Shown: piece by piece, positions 33,190 to 44,689 of the stretch
Numbering within the stretch: position 1 is the first letter of the stretch
Layout: the number at the start of each line of letters is the position of its first letter
NCBI GenBank assembly: GCA_949825065.1
Contig: OX463863.1
Coordinates: 20,980,251 to 21,044,250, forward strand
From: Odontocerum albicorne
Lineage: Eukaryota; Arthropoda; Insecta; Trichoptera; Odontoceridae
DNA: 64,000 bases
Direction: 5' to 3'
Notes under the pieces: model-generated
The model's input: the letters and a program-made list of their open reading frames with translations, nothing else
What the model was told of the DNA's origin: nothing
Database searches by the model: none
Program-made: the position numbers and the translations under genes

Positions 33190-34135
33190 AAAGTGCTTTC
33201 TCCCACTATCCACAGCTGAAGGGGTTTATATCCAATAAGAATATTTTCATGAAAATCTTTTTGCGTAATAATCACAGCTAGAGTTTTCTCTCCACTGTGA
33301 ATCCGATTATGAGAGTTTTAATAGTTTTTTTAATAGAATACTCCTCATCAAGACCTATGTATGGAGTATCTTGATGTACGGCTGCGAGACATGGTGCCTA
33401 TCCGAAAGAGATAGACGAAGACTAGAGGCTTTTGAGATGTGGTCCTATAGAAGACTATTAGGAATTTCCTTGAGAGACCGCATCACAAATGAAAAGGTTC
33501 TCCAACGAATCAAAGGAGGAAGGCACCTGCTCAGGATCCTGTCCGAAAGGCGTGCAAGATGGATCGGTCATATAATACGACAAGAGGGCCTCTTGCATGC
33601 CATAATGGAGGGTATGACCGAGGGGGCAAACTCTAGGGGACGCCCACGCCTTGAGTACCTGGAGGACCTGTTGGTGGACGTGCGCTGCTCAACATATACA
33701 GATTTAAAAAGAGCCGCACAGGACAAAGGGGAATAGAGGAGAAGAGTTGAAATTGCTGCAAACCAGTCTTAGGACTGCAACCACGGAGAGAGAATAGTTT
33801 TTTTATGGAAATCTTGTCATTTTGTCCACAGCTGTAGAACTTATCTTCTCTATGTATCCTCTCATGACGTTTTAAATAACTTTTTCGTTCAGATTTTTTT
33901 AACGCAATATCCACAGCTGCAGGGTTTTTTCTAGCATGAATACTTGGATGGCATATTAAATAAATAAATAACGTTTTCACACAATTCATACATTTTTAGG
34001 GCTTGCTCCATATTTTTTTTTTAAACATATTTGTGTGAATAGCTTTTTACAATTTCCAAAGCCGCAGGGAATTCATTTACTGTCAATTCTATATAACTTA
34101 TTAAATTTGAACTATTTGAGAACATGTTCGTGGTT
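33190..34135 (-). pseudogene. Decayed zinc finger exon C
   Basis: The minus strand begins with NMFSNSS-like sequence at about 34130-34100 and continues with fragments of fingers (KLFTQ, SCGQNDKIS) broken by stops and shifts. A LINE fragment at 33333-33792 splits it. The inverted counterpart is 54385-54970. Exons A and B are not attached. Confidence 0.7.
33333..33792 (+). mobile_element. 5'-truncated LINE fragment with 13-bp target duplication
   Basis: The frame 33371-33736, with some sequence before it, reads LMYGCETWCLSERDRRRL, then GISLRDRITNEKVLQRI and RRARWIGHIIRQEG, a LINE C-terminal region. It is flanked by identical 13-bp repeats (AATAG, seven T, A) at 33320-33332 and 33793-33805. The other arm of the inverted duplication has the site uninterrupted near 54710-54735. 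There is no A tail. Confidence 0.85.
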
Positions 34136-34139
34136 TAAT

Positions 34140-35139
34140 AGCTTTGTCTGCGATTAAGAATAATTTGTGTTTTCAGGGACTGTTCCTCGGTGACTTACGG
34201 GCGAATAGCCATGGTTCAATGTTACAACATTGTGTTTGGAGGAGAGATCAGGTCTTCACTTTATGTGTCTTGCATATTTATTTTCTTACAGCTCTTTAAT
34301 TATTATAATGGCATTAACACGAATCATTTTATTGATTTATCATGTTTATTTACATCACACTCCATATTTTAAAAAAATTGCGCTAACCAAAAGTTCTTTC
34401 AAATTTGGATATGAAATTGGACCAAACATTTGTGAATGATGGTTTTCAATATTTTTAGTATCTCAGCGATCCGCCATGTCATAAATCACAATTTAAACAA
34501 CAAACTCCTATTTTCATATCTGTTTACAGTGCAACTTTATAATTAAATTTTTTCTTACACATGTTAATTAAATCTTATACACTCTGACCTGAATCAAATT
34601 GGTTATTTATGTAAACCATGCTAGTGTTTCATCTAGTTAAGCTATCTGTGCTAGAGATCGACAATTTGTGTCTATGGTTTTTCTTCTATGCAGTGTAACT
34701 GTCAATAAAGCATGGCACAATTTGACACCGCGCCTTGACTTAGCACTGTCGTATATTCATTCATTTATATGAGTTCCCTGCCATTACTCAAGAAGAAGAC
34801 AGAAAAAAAGACGACCCTCACTCCAGAAGTATCTGACATATACTCCATACATAGAAGGTCACGGCCATTATTTAAGAAGATGAAAACACCGCGTATACTC
34901 CATCAGATATAGGAGTGCACGGCCATTATTCAGGAAGAAGTGTTTTATTCTTGTCGAACTGACCTGTCAGGTATTGATTATATTTGATTTTTTATTTCTA
35001 TACTTTCGTTTTTTGCTTCTAGTTAATTGCGTTATTGATTTCGATGTTTATTCCGACCGTTTCACAGTGATGTTTATGTGTGTTGTTTGACATAGTGATA
35101 TTTTGTGTTTTATAAAGGCATATTTTAACCTCAGCTCAT
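34140..35139 (+). repeat. R1, R2 and R3 blocks
   Basis: R1 (34190-34400, 'gggcgaatagccatggttca') is followed by the non-coding stretch seen after other units. R2 units then occupy 34780-34940 and the first part of R3 reaches 35139. R3 continues at 35898 after a LINE insertion. Confidence 0.65.
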
Positions 35140-35147
35140 TAAGACAG

Positions 35148-35889
35148 AGGAACAGCTTGATAGATGTTACATAGGACCAGCTGAACAAATTACAGTGTCT
35201 TCAAAATGTGTGTCTAAGATTCATTTTCAACCTACGTAAGTACGATCATATAACTTCATACCAGAAGGCATTGAACTGGTTGAATGTTAGAACTGGACGC
35301 CAAATTCACATACCGTCTATATTGTATAATATCCTTAACTGTCCCGCCGCCCCCTCTTATCTCGCCGAAAATGTTCAGCGTCTTTCCAATCATGGATTAG
35401 CGCTACGCTCAAACAGAGAATGTTTATTGACATTTCCAGTTCACCGCTCCTCTTTCTTGACGTCGTCCTTTACTGTCCATGCAGTAAGACTCTGGAATCA
35501 GTTACAAACCAATATAAGACTCGCTCCGTCCTTGGCACGCTTTAAGAAGCGACTGAAAAAACTCTTAATTTCTAGTCAGTAAAATAACGTGTTTCATTCC
35601 TGATTTATCTTTTCCTTTCCTCTCCACTATCCCTTCCTTTCCTTTTGATTGATGATATCTCACTTTATATGAAAAATAATGTTCGGGTGATTGTCCGTCT
35701 TTGTGGGGTTCGTGGGCATGTGCTCACGTATGTGTTTATGGATTTCGTGGGGATGGATAGTCATTTGAATGATTTATGCGACCACGTAACTTGCTTCATT
35801 TATTTTTGTCTGGTTAGTTGGAAGAGATTGCCTGGCAATAAACCTGCCAGATTGTATTTGCAATAAAAGTGTTAAATAAATAAATAAAA
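35148..35889 (+). mobile_element. LINE 3' end inserted in R3, 8-bp target duplication
   Basis: The frame reads LQNVCLRFIFNLRKYDHI and ends RLWNQLQTNIRLAPSLA with FKKRLKKLL, the usual end of a CR1/Jockey-like reverse transcriptase protein. A stop is followed by about 300 bp of 3' sequence and a tail of AATAAA-type repeats. 'taagacag' occurs at 35140-35147 and 35890-35897. The related R3 copy at 44515-44560 is uninterrupted. Confidence 0.85.
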
Positions 35890-35897
35890 TAAGACAG

Positions 35898-36120
35898 TTG
35901 ATCTGCTTGGGTAGCGATCACCGTTACATCAGTACAATAGAGGTTTTTCACTTTTTTCCATAAACTATATTAGCTCATTGACACTAAAATCAAGTGTTTT
36001 GGTTCAAATTTGACTAACTTCACTTTTGATGAAAAAATATATATAAATGCTATTTTAAAGAAATTTTCCTTATCAATATACTGTTTCATATTTGAAATTA
36101 ATTGTCTGAGTTGAGATCAA
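35898..36120 (+). repeat. R3 block, right part
   Basis: This continues the block interrupted by the LINE, beginning 'ttgatctgcttgggtagcg', and resembles 10790-10990. No gene is seen. Confidence 0.6.
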
Positions 36121-36179
36121 AACTATTCAACTCCAGCAATACTTCAAAATCAAAAAGTTTTAAGTCCAAAAGGACAGTG

Positions 36180-36460
36180 TTGTTTGTTGTTTTAGCAATA
36201 TTTTAAGATTCCAGAAGCTAGGGAAGGACTTTAACAACCCCAGATTACAAACATACATACCATAATGCCATTTCCCTGTCAGTATAGTCAGAATGCCAGG
36301 TCTTCCTATCTCGGCACACATCCTTAGCCTCTTCTACATCCATACACCTTCTTCTGTAACTTCTATGATTTCTCTGACTTTCTACATGTCCTTTCAGAAT
36401 ATCATTTACTTGATCCAACAATACTTATCTTGACCTTCCTCTCACATTTGAACCATACTT
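36180..36460 (-). mobile_element. LINE 3' remnant
   Basis: It is a longer copy of 11045-11235 and the inverse of 20720-21000. On the minus strand it includes the phrase corresponding to EEAKDVCRDR. It is decayed. Confidence 0.5.
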
Positions 36461-36724
36461 TATATGTGTTTTGTTACGATTATATTAGAAAATTATTTAT
36501 TTGAATAATTTACCTGTACCAAAAACACGAAATCTAGAATAAAACCAATATTCTGAGTCCGTGACTGGTAGTTGTGTCCCCCTGTTGCCATTTGGGCATA
36601 AAAATATAGCTACAAATAATGGCTTCTCTGAAAGTCTCGCTGATTCACTTATGATAAACAAAACAAAAAAGAAACTCATTAAATATCATATATTTAATGA
36701 CACCTATAAATTGTAATTTATTTT

Positions 36725-37115
36725 TAACAAACACTGTTTATTTCACTTTTTTGTGACGGTATAACCCTACCGGTTTCAAGGTGCACACCTCATCTTCAGG
36801 GGAGCGCAAACAAGACTAAATGCTGTTCGAACTGGTACCGATATAGACACTTCAACGGTTGGAGGCTGGGGGGTGAGGAAGGCTAGGTATAATTTCGGCT
36901 AAGAGCGGGGAGATTTTGGGGAAATAACTGTTCAACAGATGCTCCGATCGGTATACTGACTTAGAAATTTCTAGGGCCTCTAATCTGTCCAATTTATTTC
37001 CGTTGCCGCTAATATGTAAGAATTTGGCATCATCGATAGAAAAAGTATGATTCTCACGGTGACAATGATTAGCCATTTCAGAATAAATTAGAGGATTTGT
37101 TACGCCACAAAAAAG
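36725..37115 (-). mobile_element. Penelope-like GIY-YIG fragment, minus copy of a head-to-head pair
   Basis: The minus strand frame 37076-36852 reads MANHCHRENHTFSIDDAKF, LHISGNGNKLDRLEALEIS, then a proline-rich end. The inverted tail ('accggtttcaaggtgcacac') lies at 36765-36790. It stops where the plus-strand copy begins. Confidence 0.65.
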
Positions 37116-37800
37116 TGGAATAAACAGTGTTTGTTAAAAATAAATTATAATGTCTTTAAACCTCCACAACGTTAATGCCTTAACTATAAACAACACCTAT
37201 AAATGGAGCAAAGTCCTATTTATAAATAAACATCTACGAAATAACAAAAAAAGTCATATAAAGTCAGCTTTTAACATCAATTTTAATCTCCTATTTAACG
37301 GGAAAGGCAAAAATGGAATACTTAACGACAGTGGCGTGTATACACTTTTATGTGCTGACTGATAATTTCTATATAGGGAAGACAGGAAGATCTTTTGAAG
37401 AGAGACTCCCTGAACACAAATCCACCTTAACAAACCTCTTATTTATTCTGAATGCCAAATTCTTGTATACATTCCACGATGCTAAATTCTTCCATATCAG
37501 TAGTAACGGAAATGAGTTGGACAGATTAGAGGACCTAGAAATATCCAAGTCAGTGCATTGGGATGAACATCTGGTTAATACGCACATTCCCAAGATCTCA
37601 CCGCTGCTTACTGAAGTTGTCTCCATCCTCCCTCCCCTCACAATCCCCAATCTGAATTTTTACTGTTAGAAGCGTGTATGTCGGTACCAGTTCCAATGTA
37701 ATCCAGTTCTATTGGTGGTCTCGTAATGATGACAGAAAATTCTCGAAACCGGTAGTGTTATACCGTTATATAAAGTAGAATAAACAGTGTATAACTTAAC
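37115..37800 (+). mobile_element. Penelope-like GIY-YIG fragment, plus copy
   Basis: The frame reads GILNDSGVYTLLCAD, then, after a small shift, DNFYIGKTGRSFEERLPEHKS, a GIY-YIG core. Further residues (EDLEISKSVHWDEH) lead to the tail with 'ctcgaaaccggtagtgttat'. The tail lacks the CTGATGA element of the other copies. It lies 1 kb upstream of U3 exon A. Confidence 0.65.
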
Positions 37801-38597
37801 AAATAACAATATTTTATTTTATTTTATTAGGAAAACATACAGTGTTTATGTCGGTATTATTACTGATGTAACGATGGTCGTTATCAATGTAGCGTGTGTC
37901 CTATTAGGACGTGCTGATGATTTTGATATCGACATCGCTCTTCGTTTTAGTTGATTCTGCGTTACTTCTCGCTCAGAGTCATCAATATAGCGGATTGCTT
38001 ATCTTTATTTGTCGTGATGATCTTGATTTATATTCAATAAATATAGGCTCAGGAATGCGGATAGAAAAAAGCGAAAGTGACAACGGGCGATAAATAATAA
38101 GTCTTGACAGTTGAATGAATGAGAATAAAAATATATTTATTTCTCAGCGCGCGGACAATTTATACCAATGAGTGAACCAGTTCGCAATACATATTCTGTC
38201 TTGCTCTGGCGCATGGATCGGCGGTAGATTATTTATTTGTATTTGGAGATGGCTAGGCGAGTCGCAGATACTACAAAATAGTAAACATTGTTGTTGTCCG
38301 TAGCGTGTGACACTATTTGGATGCTTCATCGGTCATTGACCCTGTATGTTTATTATTAACAATAATTAATTTAATTTATTTGTGTTTTAACAATTCACTT
38401 ATTATTTTGACAATTATTTATTTACTAGGTAGGTATCCTACACTGATATCTATGGGTTTCGAAACACCATTTAACAGTTTTCGCATATGGTTTCAATATG
38501 TACACTTAATTATGTTAGGAGATTGGTAAGAAGGCAGTAGGTAGGCTTTAAGTAATGCTGAAAATTGTTAACCAGGAGACAGTCAGGGATGAGACAG
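37801..38597. repeat. Non-coding stretch with a repeat shared with 41630-42060
   Basis: Part of this region (about 37905-38350) resembles 41630-42060. Shared landmarks are 'cgtcgtgatgat', 'caggaatgcg' and a 'catcggtc(a/g)ttgac' stretch. No conserved frame is seen and the element type is unknown. Confidence 0.45.
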
Positions 38598-38840
38598 TCA
38601 GAGATCCACACCAAACCAGTTCCCGCATATGCGCAATCTAATCGAGTTCGTAGAAGAGTTAAATAAATCGAATTCCGGGAAGTCTTCCAGGTTGTTTACG
38701 AAGTTAGATGCTCTTACAAAGAATGAATTTTGTCTGCATTTAGTCGCACTAAAGGGGATGTTCAGCCATTTAGTATGTCTTGCGGAGATTCTGGGGACGT
38801 TAAGGTTTATGTTGGAGAGTAATTCTGGGGCATCAATGTG
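38598..38840 (-). mobile_element. LINE C-terminal fragment
   Basis: The minus strand is open from 38840 to a stop at 38598-38600 and reads HIDAPELLSNINLNVPRIS, then RQNSFFVRASNFVNNL and DLFNSS. This is the familiar last part of non-LTR retrotransposon proteins. It lies about 45 bp upstream of the U3 exon A acceptor, in the opposite direction. Confidence 0.7.
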
Positions 38841-39170
38841 ATACTTTCGTTATTATTAATGTTTAAATATTCTGAATTTTTTCAGGTTATAGATGGATCC
38901 TCAGCTAAACAAAAGAAGCGCAGATGTAATGGTGAAAGAAGAGACGGAAGAAGATGGAGATACTGCAGCAGTGTTCCCTGAATATGATATCAGTAAACAT
39001 GAGTTAGATATCAAGCAGGAATGTGCACAAGATATCGGTGCAGATTCCAGACATGTTGTTGATAATCCCACAGACCCTTGCAAGTAAACTTTATAAACTC
39101 ATATTGTTAAAATAAAATAAATATGTGAGATATGACAATTAATTAACTTATGTTGTATGAGTGCTGTTTA

Positions 39171-39232
39171 GCCTACAGGTACACACCACCTATTCCATAC
39201 CAGGCATGGATAAGGTGGTGTGTAACTGTAAG
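39171..39232 (+). repeat. Intronic foldback hairpin (U3)
   Basis: This is the same foldback as in the other units, with arms either side of 'ataccaggcatgg'. One base in the right arm differs (gtgtaactgta instead of gtgtacctgta). Confidence 0.8.
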
Positions 39233-40059
39233 TCAGAATATTTTTGACATTTTTATTATTGATTTGAAAAAATCACCGAAATTTGACATTCTGTTATGTT
39301 TTATGTCTCTTTTTTTATCATATTCAATTATTTTTTACTGTCTAAATTAAATTCAGAGTTATCTTAGAAATATTTAACATATAACTCAATGTATAAATTT
39401 TCTTTATATAAAATCTTGCCAAAAAATAATGTGACAGATAATTTATAAAATATGAGAAATCCACTTTTAAAAACTACTGACACACCAACAGGCAACACAC
39501 AATGGATGTTCAATGGAACACTTTAGAAAAATAACAGTACACGTGTATCAATTGTTGTTTTATGACTTCAGTAAATTTGATCTTGTACGTTTTTTTCTGT
39601 AGATATTAAGGTCCAGTCATCTTATGATACATTCAATAAAGAAATGTCCTCAGTTATGAGTTCACTAAAGCAATCCCATGATTTAGAATTCGAAATATGT
39701 CCAAATTTTTTTATAAAAGAAGAAAATGTTGTAAAAAAGGATACTGCGCCAATATTACCTGATTCTGCTATCAACATAAAGGAAGCGGATATAAAAAAGG
39801 AATGTGCTCGGGACAGTAACACAGAAACTATTGATGTTTGCAACACGCATGCAATAACGAGTGAGTATAATTATTTGAATTATATTTTAAATAAGTTTTC
39901 GCTTATTGATTAAAGTCTTAACAATAAAATCATTCTTTATTTGGATTGAAATAGGATTCAAGTTAAGCCTTAGCGCAAATAATAAAGTTAAAATGTTTTT
40001 ATCTTAACCCTGTCAATTTTTTCTTAGTCAACAATTCAATACAAGTTAATTATTGTATA

Positions 40060-40937
40060 CGAGGCATATCCAGAAAGTAAGTGTACTGAATTTTCGTAGG
40101 TTACAACTTTTTTTATTTAAACAAAAAAATTACGTGGTTACCGTAGTACATATGTAAGCTATTTTTCGACATAGTCGCCATTCCTCACAATGCAGGTGGT
40201 GAAGCGGGGTATCAACTTTTTGATGCCTTCCTCGAAGTAGTTTCCCGCCAACCCCTCCGTCCACTTCTCCACCTCTTCCTTTACCTCCTCATCGGTTGAA
40301 AACCTTTCTCCACCCATGTGCAGCTTCAGGGAGGTAAAGAGATAGTAATCTGAAGGTGCTAGGTCAGAGGAATGCGCGGGATGGTTCAGGATATCCCATT
40401 TAAACGAGGCGAGCAGTTCCTTCGTGGCGTTGGCCGTGTGTGGTCTGGCATTGTCGTGCAGCAGGCAGACTCCCTTTGTCAGCAAACATCGCAGAAAGTT
40501 CATCCACAGTCAATCTGCTATCGTCACGGAGCGCATTTTCGATTTTTTCCACAATTTCGTCAGTCACAATTGAAGGTCTTCCGCACCTCTGATCATCATG
40601 CACAGACGTACGACCGTTTTTAAACTCGCGACACCACTTGTACACACTCGTACGATTCATAGCTTTATTACCATATGCAGTTTTCGCCTCATTATAAACC
40701 TCAACCGAAGGTTTTCCCTTCCAAACGAGATAACGGATGACGCCGCGTATTTCGCACTTGGCGGGAGATTCGATTGACATTTTTCACGAAACGTGTTGTC
40801 GCGTCGACACTTCTCAACGTACTGACCTCGAACCGGAGGGGAAGGTTCAGGCTACACGGAAGTGTAGCCAACATGTCGAAAATAAAATCCACCCAGTCGT
40901 GAGAGCCTCAGTACACTTACTTTCTGGATACGCCTCG
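40060..40937 (-). mobile_element. Internally deleted mariner in U3 intron 2
   Basis: Ends are cgaggcatatccagaaag and its inverse, with TA at 40058-40059 and 40938-40939. On the minus strand the N-terminal frame is intact (MSIESPAKCEIRGVIRYLVW through the helix-turn-helix to LTVDELSAMFA). It then jumps to LTKGVCLLHDNARPH. The deletion removes TGDETW with the first catalytic Asp and keeps the other two. The element is 878 bp. It is the reciprocal type of deletion to the copies at 24074 and 62220. Confidence 0.9.
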
Positions 40938-41042
40938 TATATAAAAAAAAGAAATTTGAGAAATACTTGATTAAATTGTGATTTATCTTTTCAACCCGTA
41001 TATCATTCCGAGACTTTTTCGTGATTTATCAACTGTGATTTA

Positions 41043-41324
41043 TCTTTCGCAAAAATAGTCGAGATCCACACTGCGAGGCCATCTTCATCAGGCGGTAGAA
41101 GAGTCCATGACTGCCCAATAAGGCTAACTGCTCGACATTTTCCAACCCCTATTCCACAAACGGAAGCCCAAGGGCCCAATACGAGAAGGAAATGCCATGT
41201 GTGTAGCCATACAACACTAAGACCGAAAGTGCGCACTAACACTAAATTCATGTGTAAAGAGTGTGACGTTCCTTTGTGTGTGCATCCGTGTTTTGGGGAA
41301 TTTCACACGATAAAACATTATTAA
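41043..41324 (+). mobile_element. piggyBac-type transposase C-terminus
   Basis: One frame is open from about 41043 to TAA at 41322-41324. It reads CPIRLTARHFPTPIPQT, RRKCHVCS, KFMCKECDVPLCVHPCF and GEFHTIKHY. The RLTxRHF motif and the cysteine-rich end with C-x2-C and CF-x3-H are those of piggyBac transposases. The catalytic part is missing. It sits in intron 2 of U3, and no terminal repeats were located. Confidence 0.75.
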
Positions 41325-42130
41325 GTTTTTTTTATTGTAGTTAATAAGTTAGTGAATAAGAAAAACATTTTTGACAAAGAAATTGTTGTTTGTGAGATTG
41401 TGCTAAGTGTGGTTTAATAAAAATAAAATAACATGCGGTATCCATTGGTTGTTTACATCTGGAAACAGGTAATTTTTAATTCGATTTTTTTATATCAAAT
41501 TGGCAATATTTATTGAGTATGTGCGTGGCAGATGTTTAAAATGTTGATATTAATTCTAAAATTTAGTTTTTAAAATAAAAATTCATATAAAAAAACTCAC
41601 TCTGCAGGATACAACTTTTTTTTAGCGGGATGCTTAATTTGATACGTCGTGATGATTTTGATTTGTTTTGTATTTAAAATAAAATACGTCGATTCAGGAA
41701 TGCGAAAAAGTGAGAGTGAATAATCAATAAATAGTAAACAGCGATGAATGGTCAAGTGAATAATAATAAGTGCTCTTTATTTGTCGATAAGTAGGTATAT
41801 ATACAATTTCAGAATGGGGCGCGTGAATGCGTCCGCAGTATATCTTGATCTCACTCCTGTGCGTGCCGAGGTGGTTGCAGACGTTGCCAATGATATAGTG
41901 GGTAGAATATTTATTGCCGAAACGGTGAGACAACGCGATGTGTTCTCTTTCTACCGTGGAATGCGACGTAAATATTATTTGCGTGTAAACATACGTTCTG
42001 GTATGTGATCTTTGTACATATTCAAAGGTTGATTCATCGGTCGTTGACCGTGCATGTTGACAATATTTAGGGATGTCGGTATTCCCTACATTTTCATTAA
42101 TATCTCACTACTCGAGAGGTTAATTTTCAC
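41325..42130. other. Non-coding sequence with repeat shared with 37905-38350
   Basis: The first 300 bp show nothing recognisable. From about 41630 to 42060 the stretch resembles 37905-38350. A 75-residue open frame at 41781-42008 is not conserved in that copy, so I do not call it. Confidence 0.4.
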
Positions 42131-42479
42131 CTGTTTAGGTTCAGATGATATGAGCCACAAATTATGTAAAAAAAGAAAGCAGTGAAAACAGTTCTCATGG
42201 ATTTGAACATTGTGTAAACATGTTCTCAAACAGTACAAATTTAAAACGCAATTTAAGAATTCATAGTGGAGAAAATCCTAGTGGAGAGAAACTCTACAGC
42301 TGTGGGCAATGTGACGAGAATTTTAGAAAAAAAAACTCTATACATTCTCATGAAAGGATTCAAAGTAGAGAGAAACTTGACAGCTATAGACAGTGTGGGA
42401 GGCAGTCTCAAACAATAGAAATTGAATAGACCATTTTAGAAACAATCAAACAGCATTGTGGATTACATTTTTACATTAA

Positions 42480-43065
42480 CTCTTTCCCCGCGGGGAGCAC
42501 AAACGCCTGTGATCTGACGACAATCCAAGTTTCAAATCACAAATACTTAAAAAAAAATGACACAAAACCGGAATAAAAATTGAACTAAAATTTAAAATAA
42601 TCTTTATTCTAGCGACATCTCTGAAAACCTTGTCAAATAATATATTAGTTTATGAGATATTGTTGAATAAACAGAGCGCCGATTTTTTTGGTTTCTCAAT
42701 ATTTCCAGCATTAACGACCTGTCGCGCGGATCGAGTCCTGCGATGAGTCTCTCTTACGTAAATAAACATTACTAGTGCTATATGCATTTGATTGGGTGAG
42801 TGTCATGAAGCATTGATTTGATCGTAGCATTCCTTTGTTTATTTTACGTAATGTTAAGTTTATCTCCTTTATTTAATGAGTCTCCTTAAGAGTAATGACT
42901 ATTATTTATTATCATAAAATTACTTAAGTGTCATGTTTACTTGGTGTTGTAATCAAATATCAGTGGTTCTAAACAAAATATGTGTTTAAACTTAGAAATT
43001 AAAAAACGCTGAAATTGTGCCGCGCACAGGATTCGTGGAATTTGATTTTTAACGCAGTGAACAGG
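42480..43065. mobile_element. TTAA-flanked non-autonomous element
   Basis: TTAA lies at 42476-42479 and 43066-43069, with no coding capacity between. The outer bases (ctctttccccgcg and, inverted, cctgttcactgcg) are an imperfect inverted pair. The paralogous place after U2 (about 18215-18225) has one TTAA and continuous flanks. This supports a piggyBac-type insertion of 586 bp. Confidence 0.65.
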
Positions 43066-43069
43066 TTAA

Positions 43070-43930
43070 AACCATCGAGAAATTAATTTTTAACAAAAGC
43101 AGGAGTGAAAAAAATAATTGTTTACTTTATTATTTTTCATAATTTTTGTAATAATTTTTAAGGTGTAACACTTTGTTGTTTTGCTTTTTTTTGTGGGAAT
43201 TTTGTAAATGAATATCCTGTGTTTCGTTGCCTTATTCTGCATACCGGCTGGATTAATATTATTTTTATAATTAATAGAACTGCGTGAAGTATTGGCAATC
43301 TTTTATTATATAATCCTTAAACTTTGAAAATTCAAGGATTCATATGTAGAATGTGCTTTATTTCTGGAAATTTTACAAGGAATGAAAAAACAAGTGTTTA
43401 AAAGAAAACCATTGCGGATGATCTGTTTCAATGTATACCATTAAATATCAGCAATGTTTTAATAAATAACTTTTATTTAATTGAATGACTGAATCATGGT
43501 TCAGTGGCTTTGTCTGTGATAGAGAATTATTTGGTGACAGGTAGAGACACAGTGTTTTACAGGGACTGCTCCTTATTGACTTGCGGGCGAATAGCCATGG
43601 TACAATGTTACAGGTTTGGGGTTGGCAGAGAGATCAGGTCTTCATTTCATACAGCTTCCATGTTTGTTGTCTACTTGCTCCGTACATCTTGTAATGGCAT
43701 AAACATGAATAATTTTATACATTCCTCGTGTTTATTTAGACCACAACTTGTTATTAAAAAATATTGGTCTCTCCGGAAGTGATTTCAAATATTTAGGTAA
43801 AATTTGAATGTGAAATTACACCAAACACTTGTGAATGATGATTTTAAATATTTTTAATATGTCAGCGATTCCTTAGGTCATACAACCATTGGTAATTGGC
43901 CTTCCAGAGATGAGTGGTAATTGGCGTTCC
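43070..43930 (+). repeat. Downstream block of U3 with R1
   Basis: It matches 6120-7100 and 18240-19330. R1 is at 43560-43690. A short frame across R1 (43504-43782) is not preserved in the other copies. Confidence 0.6.
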
Positions 43931-44099
43931 AGAGTTGAGTGGTAATTGGTCTTCCATAAAACAAATGACTTAAGATCATTTTGAATAAGAGAAAATACCT
44001 CTACGAGTATTTTAAGTTTTGTTACAGTGCATTTTTAGAATTTCATTTTTACTTATATTTAATCTTCTTCTTTCTAAACTAGTTATTTATCTAAGCAGT

Positions 44100-44570
44100 T
44101 TGCCAATCTTCCATCTATTAAGGCAATCTATACTCCTTCATATGTAAAAGGAGTTCACGGCATTATTTATGATAAGAAGAAGACATCGCATATCTGGCGC
44201 ATACTCTATACATAGAAGGTCACGGCCATTATTTAAGAAGATGAAGACACCGCGCATACTCCATCAGATATAGGAGTGCATGGCCATTATTCAGGAAGAA
44301 GAGTGTGTTATTCTTGATGAATTGAATTGTCAATATGGTATTGATTGTATGTGATTTATTTTGTCTATTTTAGTTTTTTTTCTGTAATTAATATTTAGTT
44401 TTATCTGAGTTCACTACATTATTGATTTAGAGGTTAATTTTGACCGCTTCACAGTGATTGTTTGTATATCAGTGTGCACTGCTTGATATAATGACATTTA
44501 GTTACATTGAGGCATATTTTTGTCTCATCTCATTTTGACAGTTGATCTGTTGGGACAGTGCTCATATTTT
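44100..44570 (+). repeat. R2/R3 blocks after U3
   Basis: R2 units (44130-44320, 'ggtcacggccattatttaag') run into an uninterrupted R3 (to 'tgacagttgatctgttggga'). It serves as the empty-site reference for the LINE at 35148-35889. Confidence 0.6.
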
Positions 44571-44689
44571 GTAATATTTTGATGGGCCAATAATAGTGGG
44601 TTCGAATTCAGAGTTAGATCGCCCTTGAGAAGAGTTTTCTCTGTAAACGGAGCTATATAAACTTTCCTTTTATAATAATTATAACAGAG

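Larger units (their letters stand above)
23243..34180 (+). repeat. Left arm of large inverted duplication
   Basis: This segment is repeated in reverse at about 54165-64000. Matching landmarks in inverted order include 23243 with 64000, the mariner 24074-25024 with 62220-63171, the RNase H fragment 25960-26930 with 60330-61300, U5 with U6, Penelope debris 30420-31440 with 56080-57010, the R2 block 31900-32340 with 55290-55710, and the zinc finger pseudogene 33190-34135 with 54385-54970. Arms differ by insertions private to one side. Confidence 0.9.
38893..42429 (+). pseudogene. Zinc finger unit U3, array collapsed
   Basis: Exon A (from 38893, after 'ttcag') and exon B (39603-39860, GTGAGT donor) are open and carry VKEE, IKQE, IKEE and IKKE. 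Exon A ends with GCAAGT at 39080 where U1 has GTAAGT. Only the GC donor keeps phase 1; a GT four bases later would shift the frame. Intron 2 holds a mariner and a piggyBac-type fragment. Exon C restarts at about 42139 but shifts within 20 codons. The array has collapsed to two imperfect fingers (YSCGQCDENF and DSYRQCGRQ) before the family C-terminus SQTIEIE. A functional DNA-binding protein is unlikely. Confidence 0.75.

Noticed and set aside
41003..41251. 82-residue minus-strand frame
   Set aside because: It lies opposite a recognisable piggyBac-type C-terminus on the plus strand.
41781..42008. 75-residue frame starting MSISRYIYNF
   Set aside because: The related sequence at 37905-38350 does not keep this frame, and no domain is visible.
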